From assembly GCA_030272155.1 (NCBI GenBank), contig CP126199.1, forward strand, positions 806,001 to 870,000: DNA of 64,000 bases, written 5' to 3'. Below are positions 47,001 to 57,089 of the stretch, in pieces (position 1 is the first letter of the stretch; the number at the start of each line of letters is the position of its first letter). This stretch comes from Tetradesmus obliquus (taxonomy: Eukaryota > Chlorophyta > Chlorophyceae > Sphaeropleales > Scenedesmaceae). The translations under genes and the position numbers were made by a program. The notes beneath the pieces were generated by a model. It did no database searches. It saw only the letters and a list, made by a program, of their open reading frames with translations, and was not told the DNA's origin.

Positions 47001-49141
47001 TCAAACTGCTGGGATCAACAGAGAGCATCTGGGGTCCTTGACCCGTTTCCGGTTGGGTGCCCATGATTTACGTGTCTGCAGTGGCAGGTGGCAGCGACCA
47101 CCTGTGCCGCGAAGTGACAGGGTGTGCCTACGTCCTGGCTGCCAGTCTGAGGTTGTTGAGGATGAGTTTCATATGATCTTTGAGTGCCCTTTCTATGCAC
47201 CAGTCCGCGAGCGATTTGCTATGTTGTTCGAACCCTTCGGGGACTCGTCACAAACATGGGCTACTATTGCTGGTTGCCACCCAGCAGGCGATGACATGAT
47301 CACTTTTATGAAGCAGTCACCTGCTTTGGTGGCTGCTTTTGTGCACTGCTGCTATCTGATGCGGTGTCACCCGGACACCGATCCTGAGGTCCTTCTGTCC
47401 TGTCAGGCTATTGCTCAAGTTATTGATGATGCTGATGAGTTTTTTTTCTGCGATTTCTTCTGACGGTTGGGATGATGATGAGTTGTTCTTCGATGTTTCC
47501 TCCCCCTTTGAGCCTCTCGTTGGCTCCTGACTGGGGTTCCCACTCCTCGTTGAGTGGAGCATGTAATGTAATGTAAATGTATGTATGGTCCCTTGAAACA
47601 AGCTTAAGCTTAAGCTCAGCAGCAGTGCTGCTTGTCTTTACGTGTGCCTGTACAAAATGAGATGTGCCTGGTCTGCCTCCGGAAGCGTTGTAACAAAGTG
47701 GAAGGTTGATTAGCACGTGGGCTCACTAGGTACACATTTGCCTGTGACCCTTGCGCCAGCAGCACCACACACAGCCTCGGGTTCGCCCGTGTGATCAATG
47801 CCACATTTGCCAACACAGGTGCTGCCCATTGCCATGGTACCACAGCCATCGAAGCTGCCATGGTTCACCACAGGAGCGGAGCATCTGGGGACACCTGCAC
47901 ACCATGAAAAGACGTGTGATGTGCACAAGTAATGTTTCAAGTGCAGGTGATAAGTAGGAACATGCAAGCTCATCATGAGGTCATGGCTGCCACAAAGACG
48001 CCGCGTTGCTGCAGCAGCAAATTTGCTGCCTTCAAAGGATGCTGACAGTCGGCGCTCCTGCCGCGGCCAGGTTTGGTTTTGGCTGCAGCCGCTTGCGACT
48101 TGACCAGCTTGCAAAGTGGCCCACTTAGTGCGGCACTACTGGCAGGCATTGCGGCGTGAAACCTCACACCATCGCACATGATTGCGGCAAATGCTGGCAA
48201 TGTAAGAAATTCAGCAGAAATGCTCTGCATGTATGCTGGCATGCAACCACTAATGAACAACTAAGCTGATTAGATGCAGCATGCACATGATGCCCTTTGG
48301 GCCAGCACTTACATTTACTCTGCCTCTAGGGCCAATTCAGGGCCATGAAGACACGTGCTGTGGCTGGGTCCAAGGCGCACTTTTCTGCCACGGCCTGTGG
48401 CCCGGGGCACAGGTTGGGGTTGGTATGCATGCAGCAGTCCTTGAGGTGCCTTGAGTGGCTGGCCTGCAAAGGCAGAGCAATCGTATAACAAATGTGACAT
48501 GTGCCCTTGCGTGTACCCTGCTTATACTGTGCATGCACGTCCATGTGCACAGAGTGCTCATATGAAGACACGCACAGCGTATCATCAGAGTGATGAGGGT
48601 CCAATAATGCTGACTCAGCCTAAGCGGCTGACTTCGCTACATCATGAAATGGCCCTTGTCACTTTGTTGGTGAGCAGTAGTGTAACCTGTTTTCCCGACG
48701 GGTTCAGATACTGGCAACATATAAACAGCTGTTAAACGATGTGCTTGTAGAAAATGTCAGACTCTTAGAATCGTCGATATGCATGCTGCATACCTGCTAC
48801 GTGCTTCCGGTTCTAGAGCTGTACTGGGCCTCAGCCTCCTACTCCTCCATTCAGCCACAACAAACCTACTAAGGTTTACAGCTGCAAAGCCAAGTTATGC
48901 TGCGTGTCTGTCAACCAAGTGGCGGGAATTGTAGTACAATTGCTGTCAGTCCCATGTCATGCAGCTTGCAGCAGATACCGCTCAAGAACCTGCTGTTGAA
49001 CACATGACATGCAGTTGCTACAACCCTTGCGGCGCTGCTCGGTTCAGATTAGGGGCTCACCTTCCATGCAGCCACTGAGATGGTCGTCAACACGTACCTG
49101 TCCAGCGCGGTATCATAGTGGCATATGTCCATCTGTAGCAA

Positions 49142-49181
<40 letters not shown>

Positions 49182-49211
49182 GGCAGCAGCAGCAGCAGCA
49201 GGAGCAGCAGC

Positions 49212-49290
<79 letters not shown>

Positions 49291-50344
49291 GCAGCAGCGG
49301 CAGCGGCAGCAGCAGCAGCGGCAGCAGCAGCAGCGGCAGCAGCAGCAGCGGCAACAAGGGCAGCAGCAGCAGGGGCAGCAGCAGCAGCGGCAGCAGCAGC
49401 AGCGACAGCAGCGGCAGCAGCGGCAGCAGCGGCAGCAGCGGCAGCGGCAGCAGCGGCAGCAGCGGCAGCAGAAGCACAGCAGCGGCAGCAGAAGCACAGC
49501 AGCGGCAGCAGAAGCACAGCAGCGGCAGCAGAAGCACAGCAGCGGCAGCAGCAGCGGCAGCAGCAGCGGCAGCAGCAGCGGCAGCAGCAGCGGCAGCAGC
49601 AGTGGCAGCAGCGGCAGCAGCGGCAGCAGGACCAAGTGTTGGCCAAATCAGATGGTGAGACAATGGTTCCTTTGGGGCTGTGTTCTGCGTATAGCATGTC
49701 AGCTTCCAGTGAAGAAAGCGCTGCAACGCGACAATGTTTGATGTCCCTACTGGATTCAATAGGAACAGAGTTCCGGAACTCTAGCTGTAGCTGTACATGT
49801 ACTGTACAGTAGCCAGACGTGCGCAGTTTGTTGATGTCTGCAACGTTGGTGAATTGTTTGAGGGATTCTGCACTGATTATGACGTTCAATTTTTACTCTC
49901 TTTCACAATTTTCTGTCAAGACGTCGTGCGATGGGACGCGTTCGACAGGACGTCCTGTGTGCTAGAAAATGTGTCGAGCCATGACGGAAGGAAGCGCTCG
50001 TTTTGCGCTTTTATAGTAATCCAATCAACTATTAGAGTTTTGTAATCACAAAATTCATTTCACGTTTGTAGCTGTAGCTCTGCAAAGCTACAACTATTTC
50101 CATTCGACTGACTGGTGCGCCAAAGAGCATTGCATCCAGGACCGTAGCCATATATGACAACGAAACGAGTAATAACAACTTTTAACACTACTGCGAGACG
50201 GGTGGGGCCGGAAGTGGCCAACCAGGATCATGACCACAGGATTACTGTTCCGGGTACCTTGTCGGGATCAGCAGTAGGCCTCGCTCCGTGCGCCCCAGCC
50301 GCAGCCATCAACACCAACAGAAGACAAACACCACCTTTGATCAT
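32024..50344 (-). CDS. Secreted modular protein: sushi-like and cadherin-like (tandem-95) modules, partial
   Basis: Exons that join in phase: 50258-50344 (signal peptide; ATG at 50344, then GGVCLLLVLMAAAGAHG), 49061-49132, 48355-48463, 48125-48193, 47727-47894, 33785-34069, 32861-33151, 32024-32306. Exons 4-8 are all flanked by phase 1 introns, the mark of modular shuffling. Exon 5 looks like a sushi/CCP module (six Cys, starting CSAPVVNHGSF). Exons 6-8 each encode one cadherin-like module: N-x-x-P start, SDPEGKALT or DQDGDTLTV, YTPQDGYHGPDSF. The exon 8 frame needs one base removed in a G/C run near 32240-32250, either a real frameshift or a sequencing error. Further exons must lie to the left. 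The 13.7-kb intron between exons 5 and 6 holds a retroelement cluster. Likely an extracellular or cell-wall adhesion protein (inference). Joining across the cluster rests on matching phases only. Confidence 0.6.
34630..34903 (-). mobile_element. TRIM: miniature LTR retrotransposon, 274 bp, with 5-bp TSD
   Basis: Two identical 68-base direct repeats (34630-34697 and 34836-34903) begin TGTAACG and end CGTTACA. They are flanked by the 5-base target duplication cagcc (34625-34629 and 34904-34908). On the minus strand the internal 138 bases begin with a tRNA-primer-like site (TTGGTAGCTGATCGGG) and end with a purine tract (CGAGGGGGAGGTA) just before the second LTR. So the element reads on the minus strand. 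It has no coding capacity and needs proteins from another element. Identical LTRs indicate a recent insertion, into the type 2 LINE. Confidence 0.9.
34739..34806 (-). other. tRNA-like segment inside the TRIM
   Basis: The minus strand reads tagccgagtcggtagagtgc followed about 30 bases later by gtgctcgaaccccac, resembling the A and B boxes (D and T arms) of a tRNA. The acceptor and anticodon stems do not pair well, so it is not a functional tRNA gene. It may supply a Pol III promoter or be a captured fragment. Confidence 0.5.
35100..35559 (+). pseudogene. Unit B: C-terminal fragment of the LINE polyprotein
   Basis: Open frame from GPKRLHQGVWGVICLAALN through the Gln-rich coiled region to the stop at 35559, then the 3' UTR to 36127. 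It has no start codon of its own and lacks the reverse transcriptase. Confidence 0.8.
36131..36819 (+). pseudogene. Unit C: C-terminal fragment with zinc knuckle
   Basis: Begins at RLIMDGLPTSQRMHQQHDTC, contains the Cys/His cluster CMCGAACPGLVHHFWEC, and runs to the stop at 36819. Sequence identical to units F and H over this part as far as I can see. Confidence 0.8.
37656..38159 (+). pseudogene. Unit E: C-terminal fragment of the LINE polyprotein
   Basis: Starts in the PPLAMRHVWLMQRPPGPKRL region and runs open to the stop at 38159. Preceding unit D (37397-37648) is 3' UTR only. Confidence 0.75.
38734..41615 (+). CDS. Unit F: LINE reverse transcriptase, 5'-truncated
   Basis: About 960 codons without a stop. 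Reverse transcriptase blocks in order: NYRPITLLNTDYRLLARILA, LDFAKAYDTLD (about 39011), GVRQGCPLSPLLY, and the catalytic FADD (about 39307). A long connection domain follows, then a C-terminal Cys/His knuckle and a Gln-rich end. The start of the RT domain and any endonuclease or ORF1 are missing. The frame happens to stay open into unit E, but no ATG precedes the RT. Confidence 0.9.
42223..45470 (+). CDS. Unit H: longest LINE copy, reverse transcriptase ORF
   Basis: About 1,080 codons, no stop, about 120 residues longer at the N side than unit F. It includes the block SDSKPNTSPGLDGLPVAVYK that opens the RT domain of non-LTR elements. Catalytic LDFAKAYD lies near 42866 and FADD near 43161; the zinc knuckle is near 44840-44895. 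The open frame suggests a very young copy. An apurinic-type endonuclease is absent, so this copy is also truncated. Clade is probably L1-like (Zepp-like), by inference from the 3' cluster habit. Confidence 0.9.
46594..47463 (+). pseudogene. C-terminal part of the type 2 LINE ORF
   Basis: Reads LWLRAAVSMWNRVVDM in one frame, then LACAMRDNLRLSTAS in the next after a T run near 46650, then open to the stop at 47463. The end holds CLRPGCQSEV, EFHMIFECPFYAPVRERF. It is the right-hand half of the element split by the array. Confidence 0.7.
49133..49640 (-). repeat. Long interrupted CTG tract abutting an acceptor
   Basis: About 490 bases of CAG/CGG/CAA triplets on the plus strand (CTG/CCG on the gene strand). 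They end directly at the acceptor (TTGCTACAG) of exon 2 of the secreted-protein gene. The long poly-Ala, poly-Ser and poly-Leu frames here are artefacts of the repeat. Confidence 0.9.
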
Positions 50345-51156
50345 CCTGACCAGCTGTTGAAGTTCAATACAGGCAAAGGTTTGTTTGAGTGTTTGACAGT
50401 TTCGGAATGACACTATGACCAACACAGACCAGAGGCACTGCAGAGCTGCTGCAGAGCGGGCTCTGCAGTGACTCTGCAGCCAGTCTGCTGCCACTCTGCG
50501 GCCACTCTGCATGTTCATTCTGCAGAGTGCACGATATTCTGCATGGTTCTGCATGACTCTGCAACGACTCTGCAGTCAGTCGTTACATTCTGCATCTCGC
50601 TCTGTATTCATCACGCACTGAAAAGAGCGCAGAATAACGCAAATGAGCGCATATACATGACGAAAATGTATAAAAATACCCTCACAGCCGAATATGTGCG
50701 GGGCCGTAAACGTGCAGCGCGCTGCGTGCTGCGGCAGGACAGCAGCAGGGCACATGAGTGTGAGTTGGGTAAATTGAGCAAGTCTCTTTCGTGCGGTTGT
50801 TTTCACCCAAGATCATCTGAAACGCCTGCTGCCAGGATCTAGCTTGCTGTAAAACTGCCATGACAACAGCAGGCCTAGGGGTTGTCGGGCACTTATCAGG
50901 AGTTGCAAGTAACACACATTGCATAATTGAAATTTTACTCACCCTGCACTCACCTTGAGGCATGTATTTTCCCGGCCTTGCTTTACCGTAAAGCTGGGCC
51001 AACATATTTGTACCATACGTTACACGCCAGCAGCGGCTGCGGCAGCAGCAGCTGTACTGCTGTGCAAGGACATCACTCAACACTTCACACAGCTGGCTCC
51101 TGCAGACCATATGCACTACAGTACTGCTCAGCTGATGCGCCTGCTGTACATGTGAC
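50345..51156. other. Upstream region of the secreted-protein gene
   Basis: 812 bases between the secreted-protein start (minus) and the SET gene stop (minus). It contains a cluster of ctctgcag-type motifs (50440-50600), a tataaaaa word at 50668 on the plus strand, and an AT-rich zone. 50955-51160 looks weakly protein-like on both strands but cannot be assigned. A minus-strand TGTAA at 51022 could be the SET gene poly(A) signal. Confidence 0.45.
50440..50600. repeat. Cluster of short CTCTGCAG-like motifs
   Basis: About ten occurrences of ctctgca or ttctgca, many extended to the palindrome ctgcag, spaced roughly 10-20 bases apart. They lie 100-260 bases upstream of the secreted-protein ATG. 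Could be a degenerate minisatellite or a cluster of regulatory sites. Confidence 0.6.
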
Positions 51157-51259
51157 TTAGCTCCTGGCCGACAGCTGCTGCTGCTGCTCTGCTGCATCCG
51201 CCTCCTCTCCACCGCCCTCTTCTACCACATCTGCCTCCAGCCAATCCACCCGCAGCCCC

Positions 51260-51294
<35 letters not shown>

Positions 51295-51537
51295 GCCGCC
51301 TTTGCGCTGCACCACCTCCTGCGAGCCCTCCTCCCCTGGCTGCGCAAAGGCAGAGCCCTCGACGGTATCAACAACTGTCACTGGGATGCCATCGATTGTC
51401 AAGTTGCGTGTCACCTCAGGCACTTCATCTAAGCCTTCACCTTGTGCAGCGCTGAGTGCTGACAGGCCTGCATAGAACATGGCCAGGCCCTGCTCTAGTT
51501 GAGGCACCAGGCCTTCCTGGGGCAGCATGCCGTACCT

Positions 51538-51603
<66 letters not shown>

Positions 51604-52999
51604 GCAGCAGCAGCAGCAGCAGCGGCAGCAGCAGCAGCAACGCGCCAAAACACACAGCCTCAGCATACACAAAAACACCACAAAACTAAAGCACGGGCAC
51701 AGATAGGGTTATGGACTGATCAGGATGCAACTGCTGCTGCAGCTGCCCTGCACCTGTTCTTGCATCAAGCCAAGTTTTGCTTTATCCCCTCCGTTGCTAG
51801 TGCAGCATATCATCAACCACGGCCTGCTGCCATCAACAGCTGCGCTCACCTGCAGGACAGCGCCTCCGCATACGCGTATGAAGCAGCCTCGCCGGATGCA
51901 GCCATCCGCTGCATCTCAGCAGCCAGCCGCCGCTGCCGCGCCTGCGTCTTGCGCGCCATGGCCTGCACTGCGCCCACCATGGCCTCTGCACGGCTGGTGA
52001 CGCCCTGGTGCAGGATGAGAGCTGTGTACAGGTGGCTCTCGCTGCCGCGCGCAAAGATCTGTTGGGGCGGAGGTGGGGGGAAGGGCGGCAGCATAAGGGA
52101 TGTTAAGAAAATTGCAGACTTGCAAAATAAACAAGTGCAGGATGAGCGCCGTGTACAGGTGGCTCTCACTGCCGCGCGCAAAGATCTATCAAGGAAAGGG
52201 GCAGCAGCAGCACAAAGGTAGCGCATAACAGGTTCAAAACTTGGCAGCCTTGCATATGCACATGTATAAAAGCTGCTGGCCAACTGCACAGTCGGCCAAC
52301 TGCGGGAAGTTTGGCTCCTCAGCAGCAGCAACTGGCCTAACCCCTGCTACTCACCCCTGCTACTCACCCTCAGCAACGCCACACAGTTGGCCAGCTTACC
52401 CAAAGCAGGCTCCTCTGCCCAGCACCTCCTCCATCTGCTAAGCCAGGTCATATGCAGCATGGCACACATGCACCAGGCAACAGCTGTAACAGCAGAGTGT
52501 CCAGCAGCCATTGCATTGGCAGCTATCAATGCCAGGCACGCCCGCAACATGGATAGGCAGCAGCAGCAGCACTCACCCTCAGCAGCGCCACACAGTTGGC
52601 CAGCTATCCAAGTCAGGCTCTTCAGCCAGCACCTCCTCCATGCCAGGCCAGGTCACATGCGGCATGGCATTTTATGCACCAGGCCGTAACAGCAAACAGC
52701 CCAGCCGCCGTTGCAGTGGCAACTTTAGAACTCTACAGCTAAACCACACCCATGCAAATCAAGCACGCCGGCAGCGCGGCTAGGCAGCAGCAGCAGCAGC
52801 AGCACTCACCCTCAGAAGCGCTACACAGTTGGCCAGTTTGTCCAGGTCAGGCTCCTCAGCCAGCACCTCCTCCATCTGCCAGGCCAGGTCGTACGCAGCA
52901 TATGCGCCACAAAGCACTGCCAGCTGGTCTTCACGATCAGGCAGGTGCTGTGCCAGCGCAGCATCCACCTCCTCAATGTCAGCAGCAACCTCAGCCTGT

Positions 53000-53068
<69 letters not shown>

Positions 53069-54643
53069 TGCATGTGGGTAAATGCAGGGTACTGGCTGTT
53101 GTCGAACACATATTCATGCAACGTGCTGACACCTCAATCCCAGTGCAACCTCCAGGCCCCAAGCCCACCTTTAGCTCAGCCAGCAGCTCTGCTGTGTCCT
53201 CAGGATCTGTTGCCTCTCCCCCCTCCAGTGCTGCCTGCACTAAAACCCAAAGCCCCAGCCCACACATGCCAGACCCCAAACCCCAAAACCTTAAGTCCAC
53301 ACCTGCAGCTCTGCCAGCAGCTCTGCTGTCTCCTCAGGATCTGTTTCCTCCGCCCCCTCAAGTCCTGCCTTCCCTAAACCCAAAGCCACAGCCCACACAT
53401 ACCGAACCCCAAACCCCAAAACCCCAGGCCCACCTGCAGCTCTGCCAGCAGCTCTGCTGTCTCCTCAGGATCTGCTACTTCCGCCCCCGCCAGTGCTGCC
53501 TGCACTAAAACCCAATGCCCCAGCCCGCACACACCAAACCCCCAAACCCCACAACCCCAGGCCCACCTGCAGCTCAGCCAGCAGCTCTGCTGTCTCCTCA
53601 AAATGTGGTTCCTCTGTCCCCTCCAGTGCTGCATGCACTAAAACTCAATGCCCCGTGACAGACAAACCAACTCCCCACCCCAAACCCCCCAGTCCACACC
53701 TGTAGCTCAGCCAGCAGCTCTGCCGTCTCCTCAGGATCTGTTTCTTCCGCCCCCTCAAGCGCTGCCTGCAGCCGCTGCGGCCACTCGCCATCTGCAGCAG
53801 CATGCAGCGCCTGAAGCTGCTGGGCTGTTTCTTGAGGCAGAGTGGCCTCAAGGCTGCACCTGCTGCAGCGGCAGGGCCGGCCAAAGAGCTCCTCGTGCGC
53901 TGCCTGCCTGGCTGCCAGCGGGGCGGCAATCACACTGCAGCACAGCAAGGGCAGAGAGAGGCACGGGTGAGGCGTTAGGTGGTGGTGCGCACCGCATGAA
54001 GTTGACTGCCGCAGCTGCGAGGTGGAGCAGAGCAATGGCAACAAAGCAAGCTACGGTGCAAAACCAGCCTGCCTTGTCGAGTTACCCTCTGCTGTGCTCT
54101 TCCCTTACAGATGCACGCAAGCCACAGAACGGCTCCTGTCGCCAAGCACGTGTACACCACCTCACCACCGCAGCTTGCTGGATGCGCCGCCCCTCACCTT
54201 CCGCTGCTTGCTTCCCCTCTGCACACAAGTCACCCACCCGCTGCTTTTACCTGCTACGTCATGCAATGCAGGCGGCCACCTGCGCCTCTTTCCTACATGA
54301 ACAATAATGCCAGCTGCAGCCCTCACCTGCCCAGCTTGTTGAAGGTGACCTCAGTGCCAGGGTCCAGGTCTGCTGTCGCATGCAGCAGCATATGCTTGCC
54401 CACCACCACCACGCTGCTGTTGGGGGCGCAGCTGTGCCTCAGCAGCGCCAGCTCAGGCCACACCCCAATAAAACCTTGGGGGCGCTCGTGGCGTACCTGC
54501 AACAGCAGCAGCAGCAGCAGCGGCAGCAGCAAAGTCAGCAGCTGTGCCGCAGCAGCGCCAGCTCGGGCCACACACCAATGAAGCCTTGGGGGCGCTCGTG
54601 GCGCACCTGTGAAGAAAAGAACGAAAAGTGGCGGCAGCAGCGT

Positions 54644-54701
<58 letters not shown>

Positions 54702-55188
54702 GGCTCGGCAGGTTGCGGCAGGGGCGGTCATGTGACAGCTCCAGGGGTCCAAACATAGGGGACACTGCTGCTGGCTGGCCACAAACCATCGGCTGGCTGA
54801 ACTCAAACGATCTGCTAACAGCCTTAACAACTCCATAACAACCGCGTAACAATAACTCAACACTAGTCAACAGCAGCAACCCCTCACCTGGGCAGCTGCT
54901 GGGTCTTGGAACTCCTCGCTCCAGCAAGAGGAGTGCACATCCCGCCAGCACTGCAAGCAACGCACAAAAATCATGCCATCACACCCAGCAACCAACCTCT
55001 CACCTGCGCAGCTGCTGGGTCCTGGAACTCCTCACTCCAGCAAGAGGCCTGCAGCAGCCGCATCAGCTGCTTGCTGCCGACCTTCTTGGCAGCCAGCCCG
55101 CCAGCGCCCTGCTGCACCTGGCCCCAAAAGGCCGGCTGCAGGTGCATCATGCTGGGCGGGAGCTCCTGAGCATTCGGATCCACCTGCA

Positions 55189-55247
<59 letters not shown>

Positions 55248-56102
55248 GGATCGTCAGTGCTGCTGCTGCTGCTGGTACCTGCTGCTGCTGCTGGTGAGGG
55301 TTTGCGGGGTAGGTAGCTGAGTATTTTGGCTACTGCTGGTCCCAGTTCTGCCTCCAGCATTGCTACATGCAAGTCCTCGACAGAAGGAGGGCTGCCCATG
55401 GCCCCCTCTAGGAAAGCGAGAGGCTGGCTGACTGACAGCAGCTCTGCGCCTGTCACCTCTTCTGCTGCTACCACGCCGATGCTGCCGTCTGCGGGTGCAT
55501 GAGAGGGTGGACATTCAAGCAGGTTGAAAAAATAGTGGAATCGGGGCTAGCAGCAGAGGATGCAGCTTGCAGGAAAACAGTCAGCTGTTGAGAGTTGGCT
55601 GCTGAGCACCCTGCAGCGCTGCCATCACTGCGAACCAGCTGCCAGAAGACCAAGATGAGGCCTTATCAGAGTGCATAATGTGCGACAGTTTGTCGCTTGT
55701 CTCTGTGATGCTGCAGAGCTGCTGTGTGGCTGCCTCTGCAGCTGGGCCAGGCCTGTCAGGCTGTGCTGCGAAGTGTAGAATTCTGCAGCTGCAGTCATGG
55801 CTTCCGGTGCAACAGCTCGTCTGATTATGCATGATAGACCTACCTTCGAACCTCTTGGGCTCAATGGGCCCTGTGTAACGAGGAGGCTTGAAGTTTGGCT
55901 TGTAATACACCTTGTATGGAGCCAGCACTTCCTCCTCCCAAGGCTCTGCAGGCTCCTGCTTCTGCTGCTTTTCTGCGCCAAATCCTTTCTTGCCGCCTGC
56001 TCCCTTCTTTGGTTTGAGTTTGGCTGCCTGGCAACAGAGCCGTGCTGCCCTAGCTGGTCTGCTAGGCGCATGCAGCAGCAGGTGCCCTGAGCATGGCAGC
56101 AT
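51157..56102 (-). CDS. SET-domain protein (probable lysine methyltransferase)
   Basis: Seven exons in phase: 55844-56102 (ATG at 56102), 55004-55488, 54327-54496, 53700-53934, 52810-52995, 51850-52058, 51157-51535 (640 aa). The N terminus is basic with a Lys/Gly-rich stretch. The SET domain is split: GSIGVVAAEEVTGAELL near 88, then RHSCAPN (268-274, the NHSCxPN catalytic motif with Arg for Asn), ADLDPGTEV, and a post-SET cysteine cluster CRCSRC (326-331). This order resembles SMYD-type SET proteins without a visible MYND finger. A long poly-Gln run sits in exon 2. After the SET part come Glu-rich helices (ETAELLAELQ) and a helical, perhaps TPR-like, region. Many exon edges are duplicated. The substrate is unknown. 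Confidence 0.85.
52010..52190 (-). repeat. Duplicated acceptor of SET exon 6
   Basis: The exon 6 start (52010-52062) recurs at 52128-52190, upstream on the gene strand. The copy keeps an AG (ccttgatag) before atctttgcgcgcggcag. Confidence 0.85.
52346..52905 (-). repeat. Three copies of the donor end of SET exon 5
   Basis: The real end (52803-52905, KLANCVALLR, donor GTGAGT at 52804-52809) recurs at 52565-52675 and 52346-52455. Both copies keep the GTGAGT donor, but indels break the reading frame. Confidence 0.85.
53169..53700 (-). repeat. Four extra 66-nt exon-like units after SET exon 4
   Basis: The last 66 nt of exon 4 (AALEGAEETDPEETAELLAELQ, 53700-53765) recur as separate units at 53567-53632, 53434-53499, 53303-53368 and 53169-53234. 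Each is 66 nt, phase 0 at both ends, with a GT donor. Units at 53434 and 53169 have tgcag acceptors, 53303 has gaag, and 53567 has lost its acceptor (tgcat). The spacing is about 130 bases. Confidence 0.85.
54427..54608 (-). repeat. Duplicated acceptor of SET exon 3
   Basis: The exon 3 start (54427-54500, coding VRHERPQGFIGVWPE) recurs at 54537-54608 with an intact acceptor. A CTG run lies between and beyond. Confidence 0.85.
54890..55045 (-). repeat. Duplicated donor of SET exon 2
   Basis: The exon 2 end (55000-55045, donor GTGAGA) recurs at 54890-54935 with GTGAGG. Confidence 0.8.
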
Positions 56103-56460
56103 GCGGCCAGGTGGGCAGCGTGACTGCTGAACAGAGTTCCGACACGACAAATTCATGATTAGTGTGGATTGTCGATCGCGATCGTAACCTTCTGCTGGTG
56201 CCTGGGACTTGTGGTGGCTGCTCGGGGTGGTTGCTTGGCATCGGCCTTCTGTTGCAACAGCAGCGCCAGGATGAAAGCAAAAAAAATCAGTAGAGTCCCC
56301 TGGCATTGCAAACTCCGACAAACTCCATCGACCGTATCCTGTGCAGCACTTGTATATTTGTTACTGACTGGCACACCCAAGGCACCTCGAGCAACGCAAA
56401 CAGCTTGTTGAGCAGCTGAAAGACATAAGTACGGTGCTTGCCGCGCCCTAGGCCTGCCAG

Positions 56461-56559
56461 ACGTGGTACTTGGTCCAGCAGTACAGTCACTACATGGTGA
56501 CACACCCGGATGCAGGACACCTTCGGAGCTTCATGCAGGAAGGTCAAAAGGCACGATGA
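56461..56559 (+). CDS. Possible terminal exon of an unknown plus-strand gene
   Basis: After an acceptor (ctgccag) the plus strand reads 32 codons, TWYLVQQYSHYMVTHPDAGH and on, to TGA at 56557. A preceding stretch (HLEQRKQLVEQLKDI, to about 56418) also looks coding, but the phases do not match. The minus strand of the same interval is also open. No family recognised. Confidence 0.2.
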   Translation, partial: TWYLVQQYSHYMVTHPDAGHLRSFMQEGQKAR

Positions 56560-57089
56560 CAAAGCACAATGTCACCACCTTATGCATCCACATTCTTCAA
56601 GCTGCTGCATATGGCTGCAAGGCCTATGTGGCGTTTAAGAATGCGCAGCACATCTTCCTGCTGATCATCAGCGGTCAGCGGTCAGTGACCGCACGGTGCG
56701 AGCATAGCACCAGCAAGATGGCAGGTAACAGCGCCCAACAATCACAACCCAAAGCCAAATCAATGCATCACTGGAGTGACATGCACGCGCAATGCCAAGG
56801 TGCCAGGTATTGAAAACCCTGGACATGGCGCGTAAACAACACACCAATAAGGAGAACATCAACACAGCAAGGCAGCTGCACTGAAGACAGGCAACGGAAA
56901 CGTGACATGACCTGCAATATGCAGGCAGAGTAGCCCATGCACACAAAGTAATGGCGCGAGTGTTTGCAGGTGGCCTTAGCCCTGCATGCTGCCTCAAAGA
57001 TGGGCACAACGGTGCAACAGGCAGCACCACACAGTTACAGAACCAATAACAGGGAACCTCAGCAACAGCACAGAGGCCATGCATCGCAC

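Larger units (their letters stand above)
34340..47585 (+). mobile_element. LINE (type 2), split by later insertions
   Basis: The left part (34340-34629, 34904-34940) encodes the end of a non-LTR polymerase ORF (LFDSLVSPILCYCSEVWGP, FLRTLAGRVRKST, SREFGAQP). The right part (46594-47463) continues with LWLRAAVSMWNRVVDM and ends with a zinc-knuckle-like segment, CLRPGCQSEV and FHMIFECPFY. The 3' end (47560-47585) carries three TGTAA in tandem and no poly(A). It is 5'-truncated and frameshifted near 46650 (a run of four T), so dead. It is itself inserted in the intron of the secreted-protein gene. Confidence 0.75.

Noticed and set aside
49009-49812. Long open frames (over 200 codons) on both strands across the CAG/CGG tract
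   Set aside because: They consist of poly-Ala, poly-Ser, poly-Leu or poly-Gln from a triplet repeat and are open in every frame. The tract is the intron in front of a real exon.
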